Source: Symsagittifera roscoffensis | Lineage: Eukaryota; Xenacoelomorpha; Acoela; Convolutidae | Assembly (NCBI RefSeq): GCF_963678635.1 | Contig: NC_087070.1 | Span: 12,868,539 to 12,932,538, forward strand | Direction of reading: 5' to 3' | DNA length: 64,000 bases | Shown: positions 1-12,011 of the stretch, piece by piece | How positions within the stretch are numbered: position 1 is the first letter of the stretch | Layout of the letters: the number at the start of each line of letters is the position of its first letter | Translations under genes and position numbers: made by a program | Notes under the pieces: model-generated | The model's database searches: none | Told to the model about the DNA's origin: nothing | What the model saw: only the letters and a program-made list of their open reading frames with translations

Positions 1-690
1 TCCGACAACGGCACGAACTTTGTTGGCGCTCAGAAAGAGCTCTTAGCTTGCGTTGAGAGTTGGAACAAGCTCGCACCCGCTGTTTTTGTTCAGAAAGGGA
101 TCAAGTGGAAATTCAATCCACCCAGCGCACCGCACCATGGTGTTTCCTGGGAGCGATTAGTTCGGAGTGTTAAGCGCGTTTTGTATGACATCCTAGGCAA
201 CAGGAGAGTAACTGGGGAGATTCTAAGAACCACGCTGTGCCTTGTTGAGCAATCACTTAACACTAGACCGATAACAGCCATTAGTACCAATCCGCTAGAT
301 CTAGAGGCGTTGACCCCGAACATTTTATACTTGGTCAACACGCAGCGAGTTTTCCGTCGCTAATTTTCGATTAAAACTTCGACCATAAGAAGCGGTTCGC
401 CAGAGCGCAATCATACGCTAACGCAATATGGACACGGTGGATGCGGCAATACGTTCCTTCCCTCAATAGGAGGGCAAAGTGGCACAACCAGTCAGACGTT
501 AAGTTGAAAGCCGGCGACTTGGTTTTGGTCATAGAGCCTAACACTCCAGGTGAACATTATCCACTCGCACGTATCCTTAAACTGCACCATGGCACATAAA
601 GACCGTTACGAGCGAACTTACCCGCCCAACCGTAAAGCTCGCTCCGTTCTTCCTTGTTTAGGGGTGGAGGATGTTGCAGCGCAAATATAA
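1..690 (+). mobile_element. BEL/Pao LTR retrotransposon fossil: end of integrase region of pol
   Basis: Translation of the first 360 bases gives the back part of a BEL/Pao integrase: the SDNGTNF motif of the catalytic core, then PPSAPHHG, WERLVRSVKR and LNTRPI, which are typical of Pao-type integrases. The C-terminal stretch follows to about base 660, including a GDLVLVIE-like segment and a VKLAP-like tail. The element runs off the left window edge, so gag, protease, reverse transcriptase and the 5' LTR are not visible, and I could not delimit a 3' LTR. It is broken (several breaks in under 700 bases) and looks old. A related 3' tail occurs at 42.1 kb. Confidence 0.88.
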
Positions 691-744
691 ACGCAAATGC
701 GCGAGAGTATAAATGCATATGAAACTGAACCAAACTATAAATGC

Positions 745-856
745 ATATAGCGACAGTAGCCGAGTGTATACATGGTGCGTCCCGGCGGGTTCGGTGCCGG
801 TTCGAATCCCGCCTAGGTCATTTCTTTCTAGAACGAATATGCACCGAACTTGATGG
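745..856 (+). repeat. tRNA-derived module (SINE-like) downstream of the BEL/Pao fossil
   Basis: A good RNA polymerase III A box (TAGCCGAGTGT, 757-767) and B box (GGTTCGAATCC, 799-809) are spaced about 31 bases apart, as in tRNA-derived promoters. The flanks do not pair into an acceptor stem, so this is not an intact tRNA gene. A 3' part ending CCGAACTTGAT (844-854) recurs after the related module at 42.29 kb. It may be a SINE, or a tRNA-like piece carried in the 3' end of the BEL/Pao family. No poly-A tail or target duplication is evident. Confidence 0.55.
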
Positions 857-859
857 GAT

Positions 860-3800
860 GCTCCGTAACCAGGTTCGATATTCCTCAAAACCAAAACCTA
901 TTTTAACCGTCTTTTCGCTCTAATTTGGTTCAGCCTTGATTAGGGCTGACCTTTAAAAAGAGCAATTTGTCTCAAGGACAAATACTGACCATTTTTGCAG
1001 CTTGCCTTGAGTTATGCAGTTGTTTGTGGCCGATGTTACCGATGATAAAGCTTGTTAAAATTATCGTTATATTTTAAAATTTCCGGAGTTATTTTGCCGA
1101 GAAAATGCTCATTAATTAAAGTGTTTAAAAACCGTTTTTATATAATCGTGGAGATTGACGCGCACAAGATCTTTTCATCAAACCACTAAGAAAAATTACA
1201 CTAATTTGAAAAAAGTGTTAAGTACTTCTTTTAAAGACTATGGTAGGAAAATTCCGTGCTTCTTCTTCTTGCACAGTAACCAACTATCCTTGTTGTTCCG
1301 ATCATTGAAAATGGGGAGGAATTTTGTTTTCATTTTTTAAAATTTTATAATTTTTTAATTTTTTCTTAGCTTTAAATTTTTGATTTTTTGTCTTGTTTCG
1401 AGCAAATGAAACGAGCTAGTAGTCTTATTTTAACTTCTGAAAGCTAACAGTAGCTTAAATTAAACATAAAAACCTAGTTTTACTCGAGTAACTTATGTTT
1501 ATTTTGAGGACTTAAGCGCCTTTTTGGAATCAAAATTTTCAAAAATTCAAAAAAACTGCTAAATTTGAGAAAAAAAAAATTACTATTCTTTTATTTTTCA
1601 AGTAACTTTTCTAAAAAATTTTTTTTTCAATTTGCTTATTTTACTATGACTGTCATTTATACCTAATCTCCTTTTCAGCTCTGTGTATCAAATCACTCCA
1701 AAAAAAACGACGGTAATTTCAAAAAAATGTGTTGTATTTTTTAAGGCTATGGTCGGAATATTCTGAGCCTTTTGCACAGTAACCGGCTATCCTTGTTTGA
1801 GCTTTTGACTTTTTTACTGCCCTACTTGGCTTGGCGAACCATTAAAACAACTTTCAGCTAGTAGAACACTAGAAACGTCAAATCTATATCATCATATCAT
1901 TTTTTGGAGACTCTATTGATTAGCGGGCCTGATGATAATTTGACATCTCGGGCTCAGGTGGAAAATCCGTTCAGAGTAAAAACTCTCTCTTGATACCCGG
2001 AAATGTACTGTTTGATCCACGACCTCTTAGACAACAGGTAAAGTAGTCCATCTCCTAGGGATCAAGATGTGCTTAAAAAACCACCTCCGGGAAGCCAATT
2101 AATTATATATCCCATTCCTTCGGTTAACTTAGAGATCCTAACTCCTATGTCATACTCCTTTAATTGTCGCTTTTCACTGGGACTACTTTACTTCGGTCTA
2201 GTACCCTTCTTGTACCCTACGTCTGATTTCTACCAAAATAGGACCAATTATTTCGAGCTTGTGCTATTTTGAGATGCCATTTTTTTGCCTTACTATGTTT
2301 AGCTTGCTGTTTAGTTATTAATGCAAAGTTTGGCTATCAACATCAGAGTCGCCAGTTCTACGTCACGATTTCATTTTTAGAGCCTCTACTGATTAGCAAA
2401 TATTTAAAGAAAATTTTTTCTTGACAAATTGCTAAATAACTAAATCTATAGAAGATCCTTGCCTTAAAATAGCTCTCACAACAATCAGTATTTTTTCTTT
2501 ATTCTTTTTAGAATTGACCAATCATTTCTTATTCAATTAGCTACAGCCTTTGGGCAAACTCTACTAATTTGATTCTCGTCCTTACAAGTTATAGTCAATT
2601 CTGTCCCCTACCTTCAGCTATTTGTGTGAAATCACGAATATCATCAGTTCAAAATTGGAATCACCTTTCAACTCAATCAGCTGAAAGGTTTGTTTTCATT
2701 TTAAATAAATTCTTTTTTTTCCAAATAAATAGTATAATTTTTTTTCGGCAAAATAAGGCTATTTCATTTCTGAGTTTCATTGTACTTTTTATGGACACAA
2801 CTTCAACTACGTTTCCACCAACTTCAGAGCATATTTCACAACTATACGAAAATTGTCTTTCATATAAGTTTTCAAGGCGCCAATAAATGCACCAATTAAA
2901 TGAAAGTTCCTCAGTTTTGTTTTTCAGAAACTGTACGAAGTTGAGATCAAGTTAGCATCTTCTCCCATAAGTAGGCAAGTTAGGAGTCTCAAGTCCTTCA
3001 ATCCATCACCTCGCCCCACTCAAAGTACTGTAGTATGATAGGCGATAATCCAAATAAAGACCTAGTTAAAATCCTCAACCCCCCTCCCCCCACCAAAGCG
3101 TTTGTCGGATGTTGTTAACTTAGGCAAAATAGTTCCTAACAAAGACTAGAGATTTTTGCCTCATGATCTTATTGTTGAGATTTGCACTCCCATAAAAATC
3201 GGCATTCACAGAAATTTCAAAAGAAAATAGCAAATTTCGAAGCTTGATTCTATTTAAAAACTGATGTTTAGTAGAATAAGTATGAAATTTCACTTCGCCT
3301 GCCGGGGAAAGTGAAAGCAGCAAGAAAAGATATTATAAAAAGCAGCAGTTTTGCACCTCCTTTCTCTGTTGACTTCATTCAAAGTAATATCTTTTATGAC
3401 TTGTAAGTATCACAAAAATTCTAAAACGAAATATATTAATTATACCATTTTCATTTCTTTGGGAGTTTCGTTGATATCTTTCGTTGATATTGTTTTTATT
3501 TTTAGGAACATCAGATTTTCACGCAGCTCTTAACTAATTATATACATTAGGTGGCGGATTTGCAGCAAAAAAGTTCTATCACCAGAAGCGCCGCCTTTTT
3601 TCGTATTCTGCGTTTTGCCGCTTCTTTATTTGCTCACTTACCTAGTTGTTTGGTTCAATTTTCAGTCTTTTGAGGAAAGTGAAAACTTTTTTCCATCTAA
3701 CCAATACCAAATTTGCCAACAAGTTAGTACATTTTGTGTTCTTTTTGTTTTCCTTTGGGTTTTTCTAAATCTCAATTGAGGTGTTAAAAGTAGAGAATTT

Positions 3801-5295
3801 GGGTTAGAAGAGACTCAAGACGGCTATTAAAGGTCTTTGTCCCCTGTTTTCTTTTGCCTTTAACCAGTTGATGACTTCGCAAATGGGCTTTGCTAGTTTA
3901 TAAAAAAGCAAAATTTGTATTTTTTGAATTTTAATTTTAAGATAACCGACTTTTTATTCATAAGCTTCGTCGCAATAACTCAAGTGGAAATATCACCTTA
4001 AAATAGTTTTCCTGTTTTTCTTCTTTTTCATTTCCAGATCAGAAAAAGTTGATTGGCAAATTATTTCAACTGTGAAAAGCTATATACTTGAATTTCATTT
4101 TAAAATTTAAACTGGGACCCTTTTCTCACCCTCATTTTTCAGCGATCGATCACGCATCAGAAGGTTAGTCAAGCATTCTATATTTCGTAGGCAGTTTCTT
4201 GATAATAGCCTCATTTTTTCAAAAACGGCTTAATTTTCAGCTTAAATTCAAAAAATAAAGACTTGTAGATAGTGATTTTTTAGGTTTTTATACGCTTCTG
4301 GGGCAGCACTTTCCTCTTTAGATGTGAAAACATTTTTACTGGTAACCACTAAAAGAGAAAGTTCAGCTTCTCTAAAAAAAGGACTGTTAGAAGAAAAACG
4401 ATCACTACCTCATTTGAAGAAGAAATTCATCCCGAAAAATAGCAACCCGGTTAACCAATTTGTTCGAAGACAGGATAGCATAATTTTTTCTTCGCTCCTT
4501 TTCACCTTTTTAACAGCTCCCATCTCGAGAAGTAGTTTTTTCTTATAAAAAATTGAAGTTTCATTATATTCTGATGTTACATTTCCAGCTGGATGGTTAT
4601 TTAAAATTATTATTTTTTTGCTTTTCTGTTCCCCTATTTTTGCGAGAATTGCCATATACAATGAAAGAATCATTCGTGAACGCATATCTTGCACCAAATT
4701 CTTTTTCGAGACAAAGCGGATGCCTTGGGATTTTCAGTTTGAATTAATGTTTGTGAATGTCTGTATGAACTGCAGTTATTTGGGCCTGAAATGGCATTGA
4801 ACTATTTACATAAGTTTATTCGCTTCTTCTCCACAAAAAGTTTTTCCCACAAAGATAGGACTTAAAAAACCGAAAAACAATGCGGTATTTTTTATCATCA
4901 CTTTGTGGGTTTCTTACGTTAAAATCCTGTATGGTAACTTTTCGGCTAGCTCTTGTTCAACAAAATATTGGATATAACGGGGAAAAATTAGCGCTTTTGG
5001 GAGCGTTTTATCCTCGAAGCCATTATACTTATATCAATTACTTCTCTAGAAAAAATTTTAAGTTTCGTCTGCACGAGTTTGTGTTGTCCTCGTAAACTTT
5101 TTTTCATGATAATGTTTTGAAAAAAAGTTGAGAAATGAAAATCTCACTTTAGATGCGTATTATTTCAAGCGGACAATGAAGGAAAAAATGAATTTTTCAG
5201 CAATCTAACAGGCTCTTTGCAAAAATCCAAAAATCTTTGATACAATTTTTGCCATGTTCTCAGGAAAAATTTTAGAATGGCGTCTATATAGAAAA
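860..5295. other. AT-rich DNA without recognisable genes
   Basis: Open frames here are short, rich in Phe, Leu, Lys and Ser, mostly start at non-ATG codons, and show no domain I recognise. One weak internal duplication is visible: about 85 bases around 1,215-1,302 (the stretch ending CAACTATCCTTGTTG) resemble 1,729-1,806, an offset of about 514 bases. No RNA gene, transposon end or long tandem array was seen. Confidence 0.6.
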
Positions 5296-5299
5296 ACTT

Positions 5300-5420
5300 A
5301 GGTGTCAGCCAGCCAAAGAAAATTAGGGCCTAATATAGTACCAAAGGAGTACCCTGTGGGTAGTCAGGGGTTGGTTCTCGGAGAGAAGGGGCATCCGCCA
5401 GCCCTTCCAGCCCCCATGAT
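5300..5420 (+). mobile_element. Old fragment of the CAGGGGCGGAT hAT-like short element (right part)
   Basis: The segment aligns by eye with the right-hand part of the element copies at 8.7-9.0 and 49.3-49.4 kb. It has the same order: CAGCCA, AGTACCAAAG, ACCCT-TGGGT, a GG(G)TTGG/GTCG stretch, then a decayed CATCCGCC end. No left end is present. It is strongly diverged. Confidence 0.45.
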
Positions 5421-8285
5421 TCCGCTACTGATCTTTCCCTTTAGATATTGTCAGTTTTCTTTGGAAGTTTTTAAGTATCGATATCAATACATTGCTAAGG
5501 TTTTGAAGGATAACTAAAAATTTTTTGTCATTCAACTTTCAAAATACTTCATTTTTTTCCCGTAATTCAATTCGTAACATAAATTTAAGCCGCATCAACG
5601 TTGCTACTGGAGCCTCAATAACACGAAATATTCGTCGCTCGTTAAATGTTCCAAATTTGCCGTATTAAAAGCTCTCAAATTTAAACTCTCAATTTTTTAC
5701 AAAAACCCTGATCACAGATAAAAACACTTTTTTAATTTAAGCTCAAGGTTGTATTTACTTTCTGATGATATAAAAAAGACCGTTAAAAGTTGCTAGTTGA
5801 AAAAAAATTGTTTGACGAAAAAAACTACTCTCAGTACAAACAGTTTAATATTTTTTTGAAAGTCGAAGCAAAAACTAATTCACAGTTCTTGCAAAACAGC
5901 GCTTTAGTTATCGGAGAGCATTAAAAAGGGGAAGTGCTGAAGTAAAGAACAACTATTATCAAATTTGAAAAAAAAGTTAGAAAAAAAGCAAAAAAATCAA
6001 AAAAAATCAAATTTTTGTCTAATCTTCTCATTTATTTCTCGCCAGAAAAGTTTCCTTTTTGGACTAGTTGAAAAAATTGTGAGAACAAATAGTAACAAAA
6101 GCTAAAAACAACTTAATTTTTTCGTAATTTTCTCGTAAATTTTGCTGGTCAGCCTCTGCTCAAATGATCAAGTTTAGTCTGAACACTGTTAACATTCAGA
6201 CGAGTTTTATTTGGCAACGAATCATTTCGGAAGAAAACTTTTTTTGTCCAAAACACTAGCAATAACTTTTTTCATGCTACCACAATTTGGCTCTTACAAA
6301 TTTTCTTAGAGGTAGTCATCATCGGAAAGGCACCTCTTACGCCAGAGTTTCTTCCATCCTTTTACCCAGTGAAGGATATGGGAAACACAATGGCTCAGGG
6401 CGTAATTTTTTCTTTCGGCGGCTGGAACAAAAAGGGCATTGAAAGGATAAGCAAAACTGCTCGTGTATCAGGGCAAAGCACTGCTTGTTCCGATGACCCT
6501 TAATCCATATCGAATAGATTTGGGAAAAGAAAAAATTGAAAACTGTACATTTTGGACAATACAAAGTATCAAGTGTAATAAATTGAGTCGTGCGAAATTA
6601 CTACGACCAAGCTTGCCCTAATTCAAAGTAGGAACGATTTTGCTGTGCGGGACACGCCATGCATAAACAATTCGCGTTACGCTTCCTTGAATGAAACGTT
6701 CAAAGCGCGCATAAATTAGTCCAGAGCTTAGCTAAATTAGCAATTTTCAAACGACTAGAACTTAGAAAAAAAAAGATCGAAGATGATTTTTTTGCTGCAT
6801 TCAATTTCAGGGAAATTACCTTTAATTTCAGATTTTTTTGTTGAAAGCTATTATTTCAGTCACCACAAATTGACTGAATAAAAAAACCGAAACTAGCACA
6901 AACATTCCAATTTCTTCGGAAGTCGAGAAAAAACCATGTCCTAGAAATTTAAGCTCTAATGGTTGAGCTGGCACAGAGATGACTCTTAACTTCCAAATCG
7001 TTTATTTTCCAATTGGTTGTTTTTTGGACTCTTACAATACTTTTCGGAATATTCTTAAAAAGAATCAAAATGAGGCAGACAAACTTTTCTAAGATAAATT
7101 ACACAGCGTCTCGTCATTTTGATTGGGAAATATTGTAAGATTCTAAAACACGCTTGAATGAAAAAGTTGTTCACATTTTGGAGTCTGAATAAAAACAAAG
7201 AAGGTATGGAGCCAATGTTTTGAGGGTTTCCTGTGTTACTTGTCTATGAGGAAGTGTCTATGCATCCAAACAGTCATCTGTTGAGCCAGGCCTGACTAAA
7301 GGAAAAATTATGTCGAAAGAATTCACAGATTGTTCTTGAGTTCTCGAGTGGATAAGCAATGCAAAATGAGTATTCTCCTCCCTCGGTGATTTGAATAGTT
7401 AAATTACCTCAAATGAAACAGTTGCCTGAAACACATAGCCATTGAGCTTGTATTTTATATTTTAATTGATTTTTTTTCGCACTGTAAGTGTACCCTAGTA
7501 ATCAGTATATCATTCAGATTTTCTCTCAAACTATTTAAAAACCCCATTAAGTTTGCTCTTAAAGCTTTTAGATTTCTTGACCCTGGTCCCCAAGGATTAA
7601 AATTTTAAATTTGATAACGGATTAACCTCTAATGAAAATATTGCTAATCTCAGATATCAATTCGAATGCCACGTCTCTAGATTTACTGCTGGAAACTTCA
7701 AAACTCCAGGGAAACCCTGGACTCTTCAAGTGCCTGACAACTAGTACAGGATTGCACTGGACTCTTTACGCTGGATTTTTTATGGCTTTTGCGTGAAAAA
7801 TTAAGATTTCCTGCCCTTTTTGAGTTTTGACAGGAACTTCAAGATTTTGTTGGCTTCAAGTTTAATCAAGACTATAGGAGAAACAGGTATTCGTTTACTC
7901 TAATGTGTCAAATCAAACGACCTAATCACTGCGACCTGTCATCAAATTTTTTGCCTAATCTCAAGTTTGCTTTTGAAGAAATGAAAATTTTCTGTATACG
8001 GCAAATGCAGCATACTTTTTGAATTTCAAATAAAATTTGTACTTTTTAAAACATTTTTCTTTCGCAAAAACTAGATGAATATTTTGAAATTAATTTGGAA
8101 GACATGGACGAAATTGTTTTGAGAAGCAGTTTTGGTCTCTTTATCTCTTATCAATTCTTTCGCTTTGTCTGTTTATTCAAAAATCTCTGATTGAACACGT
8201 GATTTTTGATCTAAATATATAATTTAGGCTCTATGAGCATATACATATTGTATCCTATAAAAATTAATTATCTAAGTCACCATCC
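5420..8285. other. AT-rich DNA, no supported gene
   Basis: Nothing convincing is present. One minus-strand frame at 6,337-6,597 has zinc-finger-like cysteine spacing but no ATG and no usable splice acceptor, so it is discussed as a finding rather than annotated. The rest is A/T homopolymer-rich sequence. Confidence 0.6.
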
Positions 8286-8384
8286 TACACAAATTTCCAC
8301 TATCGATCTTACAACTTTATTACAAAACTTTGAAGGCACTTTTTCCAAAATGTGCAGTTGATTTTGAGGCTTCTTTTAGGGTTT

Positions 8385-8630
8385 CGCTCCCCTCAAAATA
8401 TATACTTATTTTGAGGGGGGAGCGCGCGCCCGAAAAATGCGATTTTTTTGGTCAACGTTTTCCAAAAAGTGCTTAAAAACGCCTCTTTGACCATTTTTTC
8501 AAATTTTTGCCTGCGGCCCAGAAAATTAGGCCAAAACGGGAACTTTTTAATGCTCTGGGTGATCGACCTACAAAAAAAACGACCAAATGTTTGAAGTTCC
8601 CCCTTCGAAAAAATCCTAGACCAGCCCCTG
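8385..8630 (-). mobile_element. hAT-like short non-autonomous element, inverted and 5'-incomplete copy
   Basis: Reverse complementing gives a left end CAGGGGCTGGTCTAGGAT followed by a purine-rich tract, and then the GCGCGCGCTCCCC block seen in the other family members. Its outer boundary near 8,385 lacks the matching terminal repeat. It lies 63 bases from a second copy in the opposite orientation, both within the first unit of the ~0.83 kb tandem repeat. It is diverged and non-coding; the long minus-strand frame through it is a by-product. Confidence 0.65.
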
Positions 8631-8693
8631 CTGAAGGCAATTTGAAATTCAATTTTCAAAGTAATATACGGATTAAAATCAATTTGAGTCATT

Positions 8694-9033
8694 CAGGGGC
8701 GGATCTAGGATTTTCTCGAGGGGGGGGGGGCGGATTTTCAAAAAGTTTTCAAAAATTTTGACGACCAAATTGATTTTTTGAGCTCTCGCAAAGCACTTTT
8801 TGAAAATTTTTGACAAAAAAATAGCGTTTTTTTGGCGCGCGCTCCCCCTCAAAGTCAGTATATCTTGGCGCCAAAGGCGCCTTTAGAAAAAGTTTTAGGG
8901 TCGGTCGGCCAAAAATTTTAGGATTTCTGAAAAAGTATCAAAGGGGGGAACCATTGGGTCGGCAGGGGGTCGAATCCCTGAGGGAAGAGGCGTCCAACCC
9001 CCCCCCCCCCCCTCCCCCCTAAATCCGCCCCTG
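8694..9033 (+). mobile_element. hAT-like MITE with TIRs and 8-base target duplication
   Basis: The terminal inverted repeats are CAGGGGCGGATCTAGGA on the left and, on the right, the reverse complement of CAGGGGCGGATTTAGG. The element is 340 bases and is flanked by GAGTCATT (8,686-8,693) and GAGTCCTT (9,034-9,041), a 7/8 match. CAGG-type termini and 8-base duplications are typical of hAT transposons. The interior has a GGCGCGCGCTCCCC block and a GGCGCCAAAGGCGCC palindrome but no transposase, so it must have been mobilised in trans. The inner ends carry a G run (8,720-8,730) and a C run (8,998-9,012). Confidence 0.88.
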
Positions 9034-11249
9034 GAGTCCTTTGAAAATTTAGTTTGTAGTTATAATGTCAGCAATTTTGGACAAAGTTTTGGACAAGAAT
9101 TTCAAACATTTTGCAAAAACATTTCTTTTTTTTGCGTTTTCAGCAGTTGAAATTTTTACTCGGGTTTTTTGAATAATTAATGTGATCAGTCCTGTCGTGT
9201 TTTTTGCATGGCAATCTTTTGGTTTTTGATTTGTATTTTAAAAAAATCCACCGTGCAAATTGTCTTTCCTTGCGGCAATTACAGTGAAATCAGTTTAAAA
9301 AATTGGTAGTTGCGTGTAACGGTCTGGAATAGCTGTCAACCTTGCAAAAAATCTTGGGCTAAATTTTATACTAGAAAAAAATTGAGAAGAAACTTTTGGA
9401 ATTGATTTGATCCTTCAACTTTCTTTCAAAACACAATTTTCGTCGTAAATTTTTTGAACAAAAAAATTAGTAACCAAGTCACACTGTTAGAACACAATTT
9501 TGTAAGAAGTTGTAAGATGCTTGAAAAAAACTTTAAAGGATAGTGACTTTATTTCAATCCAAGTCATTACACAGAAAAATAATAATCATAATAGCTTGAA
9601 TTCATATGGGGTCTTTTTGCTTTGTTCCTCTCTGAAACAGATTTCAAAAAGCATGAGCTAGCTATATAACTAGTTTTTAAAGTTTTATTAAAAAAGTTTC
9701 AAACTAAATTTATTACAAAACTATAAAGGCCTTTTTTTGGAAATATGCATTTGATTTTGAGGCCAATTAACAGCAAAAAAAGCTTGTAATCATTTTTTAG
9801 AATTTGTGTCAGGCAAAAGAAAAACTAAAATTGATCAAGGCAATTTAAATTGATTTTTTGTAACTTAAAATACGGAAAAAAATAGTTATGTAAATACTTA
9901 AGTAATAATTTCAAACTTTTTTTACAAAAACGAATTTGTTTTTGCATTTTGAGCAGTTGAAACTCTCACTGGGGTAAGTTGAAGAAATAATATAATCAGT
10001 CATGCCGTAATTTTTGCATGGCATTCTTTTGGTTTTTGAAATGCTTTAAAAAAATTTTCTACCGTGCAAACTGTCTTTGCAGCAATTACCATGAATTCAG
10101 TGTCCAGATTGATGGTTTCTTGTAAAGTTTTGGTATTTTTGTTCTGTTTTCAGGGATACCCGTTCACTTCGCAAAAGTATTTGGGCTAAGTCTTCATATT
10201 AAAAAAAGTTCAGAAAAGCTTTTGAAGGAATTGATTTGATAGTACAATTTTCTTCTAACTCGTAATTTTCTTCTCAAATGTTTTTAACAGAAAATTTACA
10301 TTCCAAGTCACACTGTTAGAGCCAATTTTGTAAGAAAATATAAAATTCGCGAAAAAAAAACATAAGAGGATTGCGAATTTTAGTCCATCCAGGTCATTAC
10401 ACAGAGCTTGAAATGAAATAATTTCGAGGTTTTGTTTAACTTTTAGCCGACATGTTATACAAGCGGAATAACAAATTTAATAGTTTAAACTAATGAGCTA
10501 GCTATATAACTAGTTTTTAAAATTCTGTATAAAAAAATTTTCAAACAAAGTTTATTACAAAAATTTAAAGGAAATTTTGGAAATATGAATTGATTTTTAG
10601 ACCAAAAAACCGTAAGAAAAACTTGAAATCAATGTTTTAGAGTTTATGTCTCGCAAATCTTCAAAAAAAAACTAAAATTGACAAAGCCAATTCAAATCTG
10701 TTTTTCGTAACGTAATATAAGAATAAAAAGCAAATTGAGTTTTCTGAGCATTTTTGGGCAAAGCTTTGGACAAATTTTTGAAATTTTTCTGCAAAATCAT
10801 TTTTCATTGAAATTTATACTGGGTAATTTGAACAATTAAAAGAATCAGTCATGGCGTTTCCACATATATTTCACAAAAATTTTCTGCCGTGCAAATTGTT
10901 TTTGTTTGCGGCAATTACAGTGAAAGAATGATAGTTGCTTATAGCGGTCTGGTATTTCTTCTGTGATAGCCGTCCATCTTGCAAAGTTTTCTCGGCTAAA
11001 TTAACATACTATTAAAAATCGAGAAAATATTTTCTATGAATTATTTTTTCCTTCATTTTTCTTGTAACTTCCAACTTTCTTCTTAAACCTTCTTTTTAAA
11101 AAAATTGTTGCCATGTCACATTCTTAGAGCCCAGTTTTGTAAGCAGTTGTAAGGTTGTTGAAAAAAACATCATTTTAGTATAGCGGCTTTTGGTCAACCA
11201 GGTTCATTACGTAGAGCATGGCATGAAATAACTTCGAGGTTATAATTCA

Positions 11250-12011
11250 CTTCGGTGATGAAACTTTTAGCCGAAGTGCGTGATATATCATACCGCAGCT
11301 ATTGCATTCGTGATTAGATTTATAACTTAACATTATTTCACAATGAGCAACACCTTTTCTCGGTGTGGAGAAAAACCAGTCCTTATAATTCTAGTTGTCA
11401 GGCCAATTAAGAGCAGTAAAGATTCACAAAAAAATTGGATGAAGAAGAGGTTCACAACCAGGGACTACTGCGAGAGTATCGTCTGTTGATACTCTTCTAA
11501 TTAAAAAGGTCTCCTCTTTACTTTAGTCTCATTGGTTGTCATTCTTCAAAATATATCATTACTTGTTCTCCAAATCCCATAACATTAAGGCCTACCCCTA
11601 ATTTTCGATGAAAAAAAATCTAGAGAAAGTTTTTAATTGATAGAAATTGTTCAGTCAAATCATGAGCCTGGAAAATGTTTAATTTAAAAATTTTTTCAAA
11701 TAATTTAAAAAGTATTTGTCAAAAGTTTTTGGTTGACAAAATCTCTTTACTTGATGCTTTATTTGGTATAAAACGGCAGTTTTGCTTCTTAAGGGTTTTT
11801 AAAGATCAAATTCTTATGCGCCCAATATAATCTACACAAATTTCATCGTTTTTGTTTTCTACCTCACTTCGAACTGAATATACCTCTGTTGATATATTTC
11901 GCAAAACATCCTGATTTAATTAATTTTTTTTATTTTGTTAAGAGAAAAATAAAGCACTTTAATTTGTGCAGAGTGGTTATCATTGAAGTAATTGAGTAGC
12001 CTTTTCAGGAG
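11250..12011. other. AT-rich spacer between tandem arrays
   Basis: No gene, RNA or transposon end was recognised. It separates the ~0.83 kb repeat from the ~1.11 kb array. Confidence 0.5.

Larger units (their letters stand above)
8290..11250. repeat. Diverged tandem repeat, unit about 0.83 kb, about three copies
   Basis: Several landmarks recur in the same order. A TTATTACAAAA stretch followed by TTGATTTT occurs near 8,315, 9,705 and 10,548. GTGCAAA(T/C)TGTCTTT occurs near 9,254 and 10,073, with a degenerate copy near 10,890. CACACTGTTAGA occurs near 9,480 and 10,306, with CACATTCTTAGA near 11,118. AGCTAGCTATATAACTAG occurs near 9,657 and 10,497. Spacing is about 810-840 bases. The first copy is about 1.4 kb because two short transposons sit inside it. 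The copies share no common open frame, so this looks like non-coding tandem DNA of considerable age. Confidence 0.7.

Noticed and set aside
8393-8692. 99-codon minus-strand frame
   Set aside because: It runs through an inverted copy of the hAT-like MITE, whose other copies have no conserved frame.
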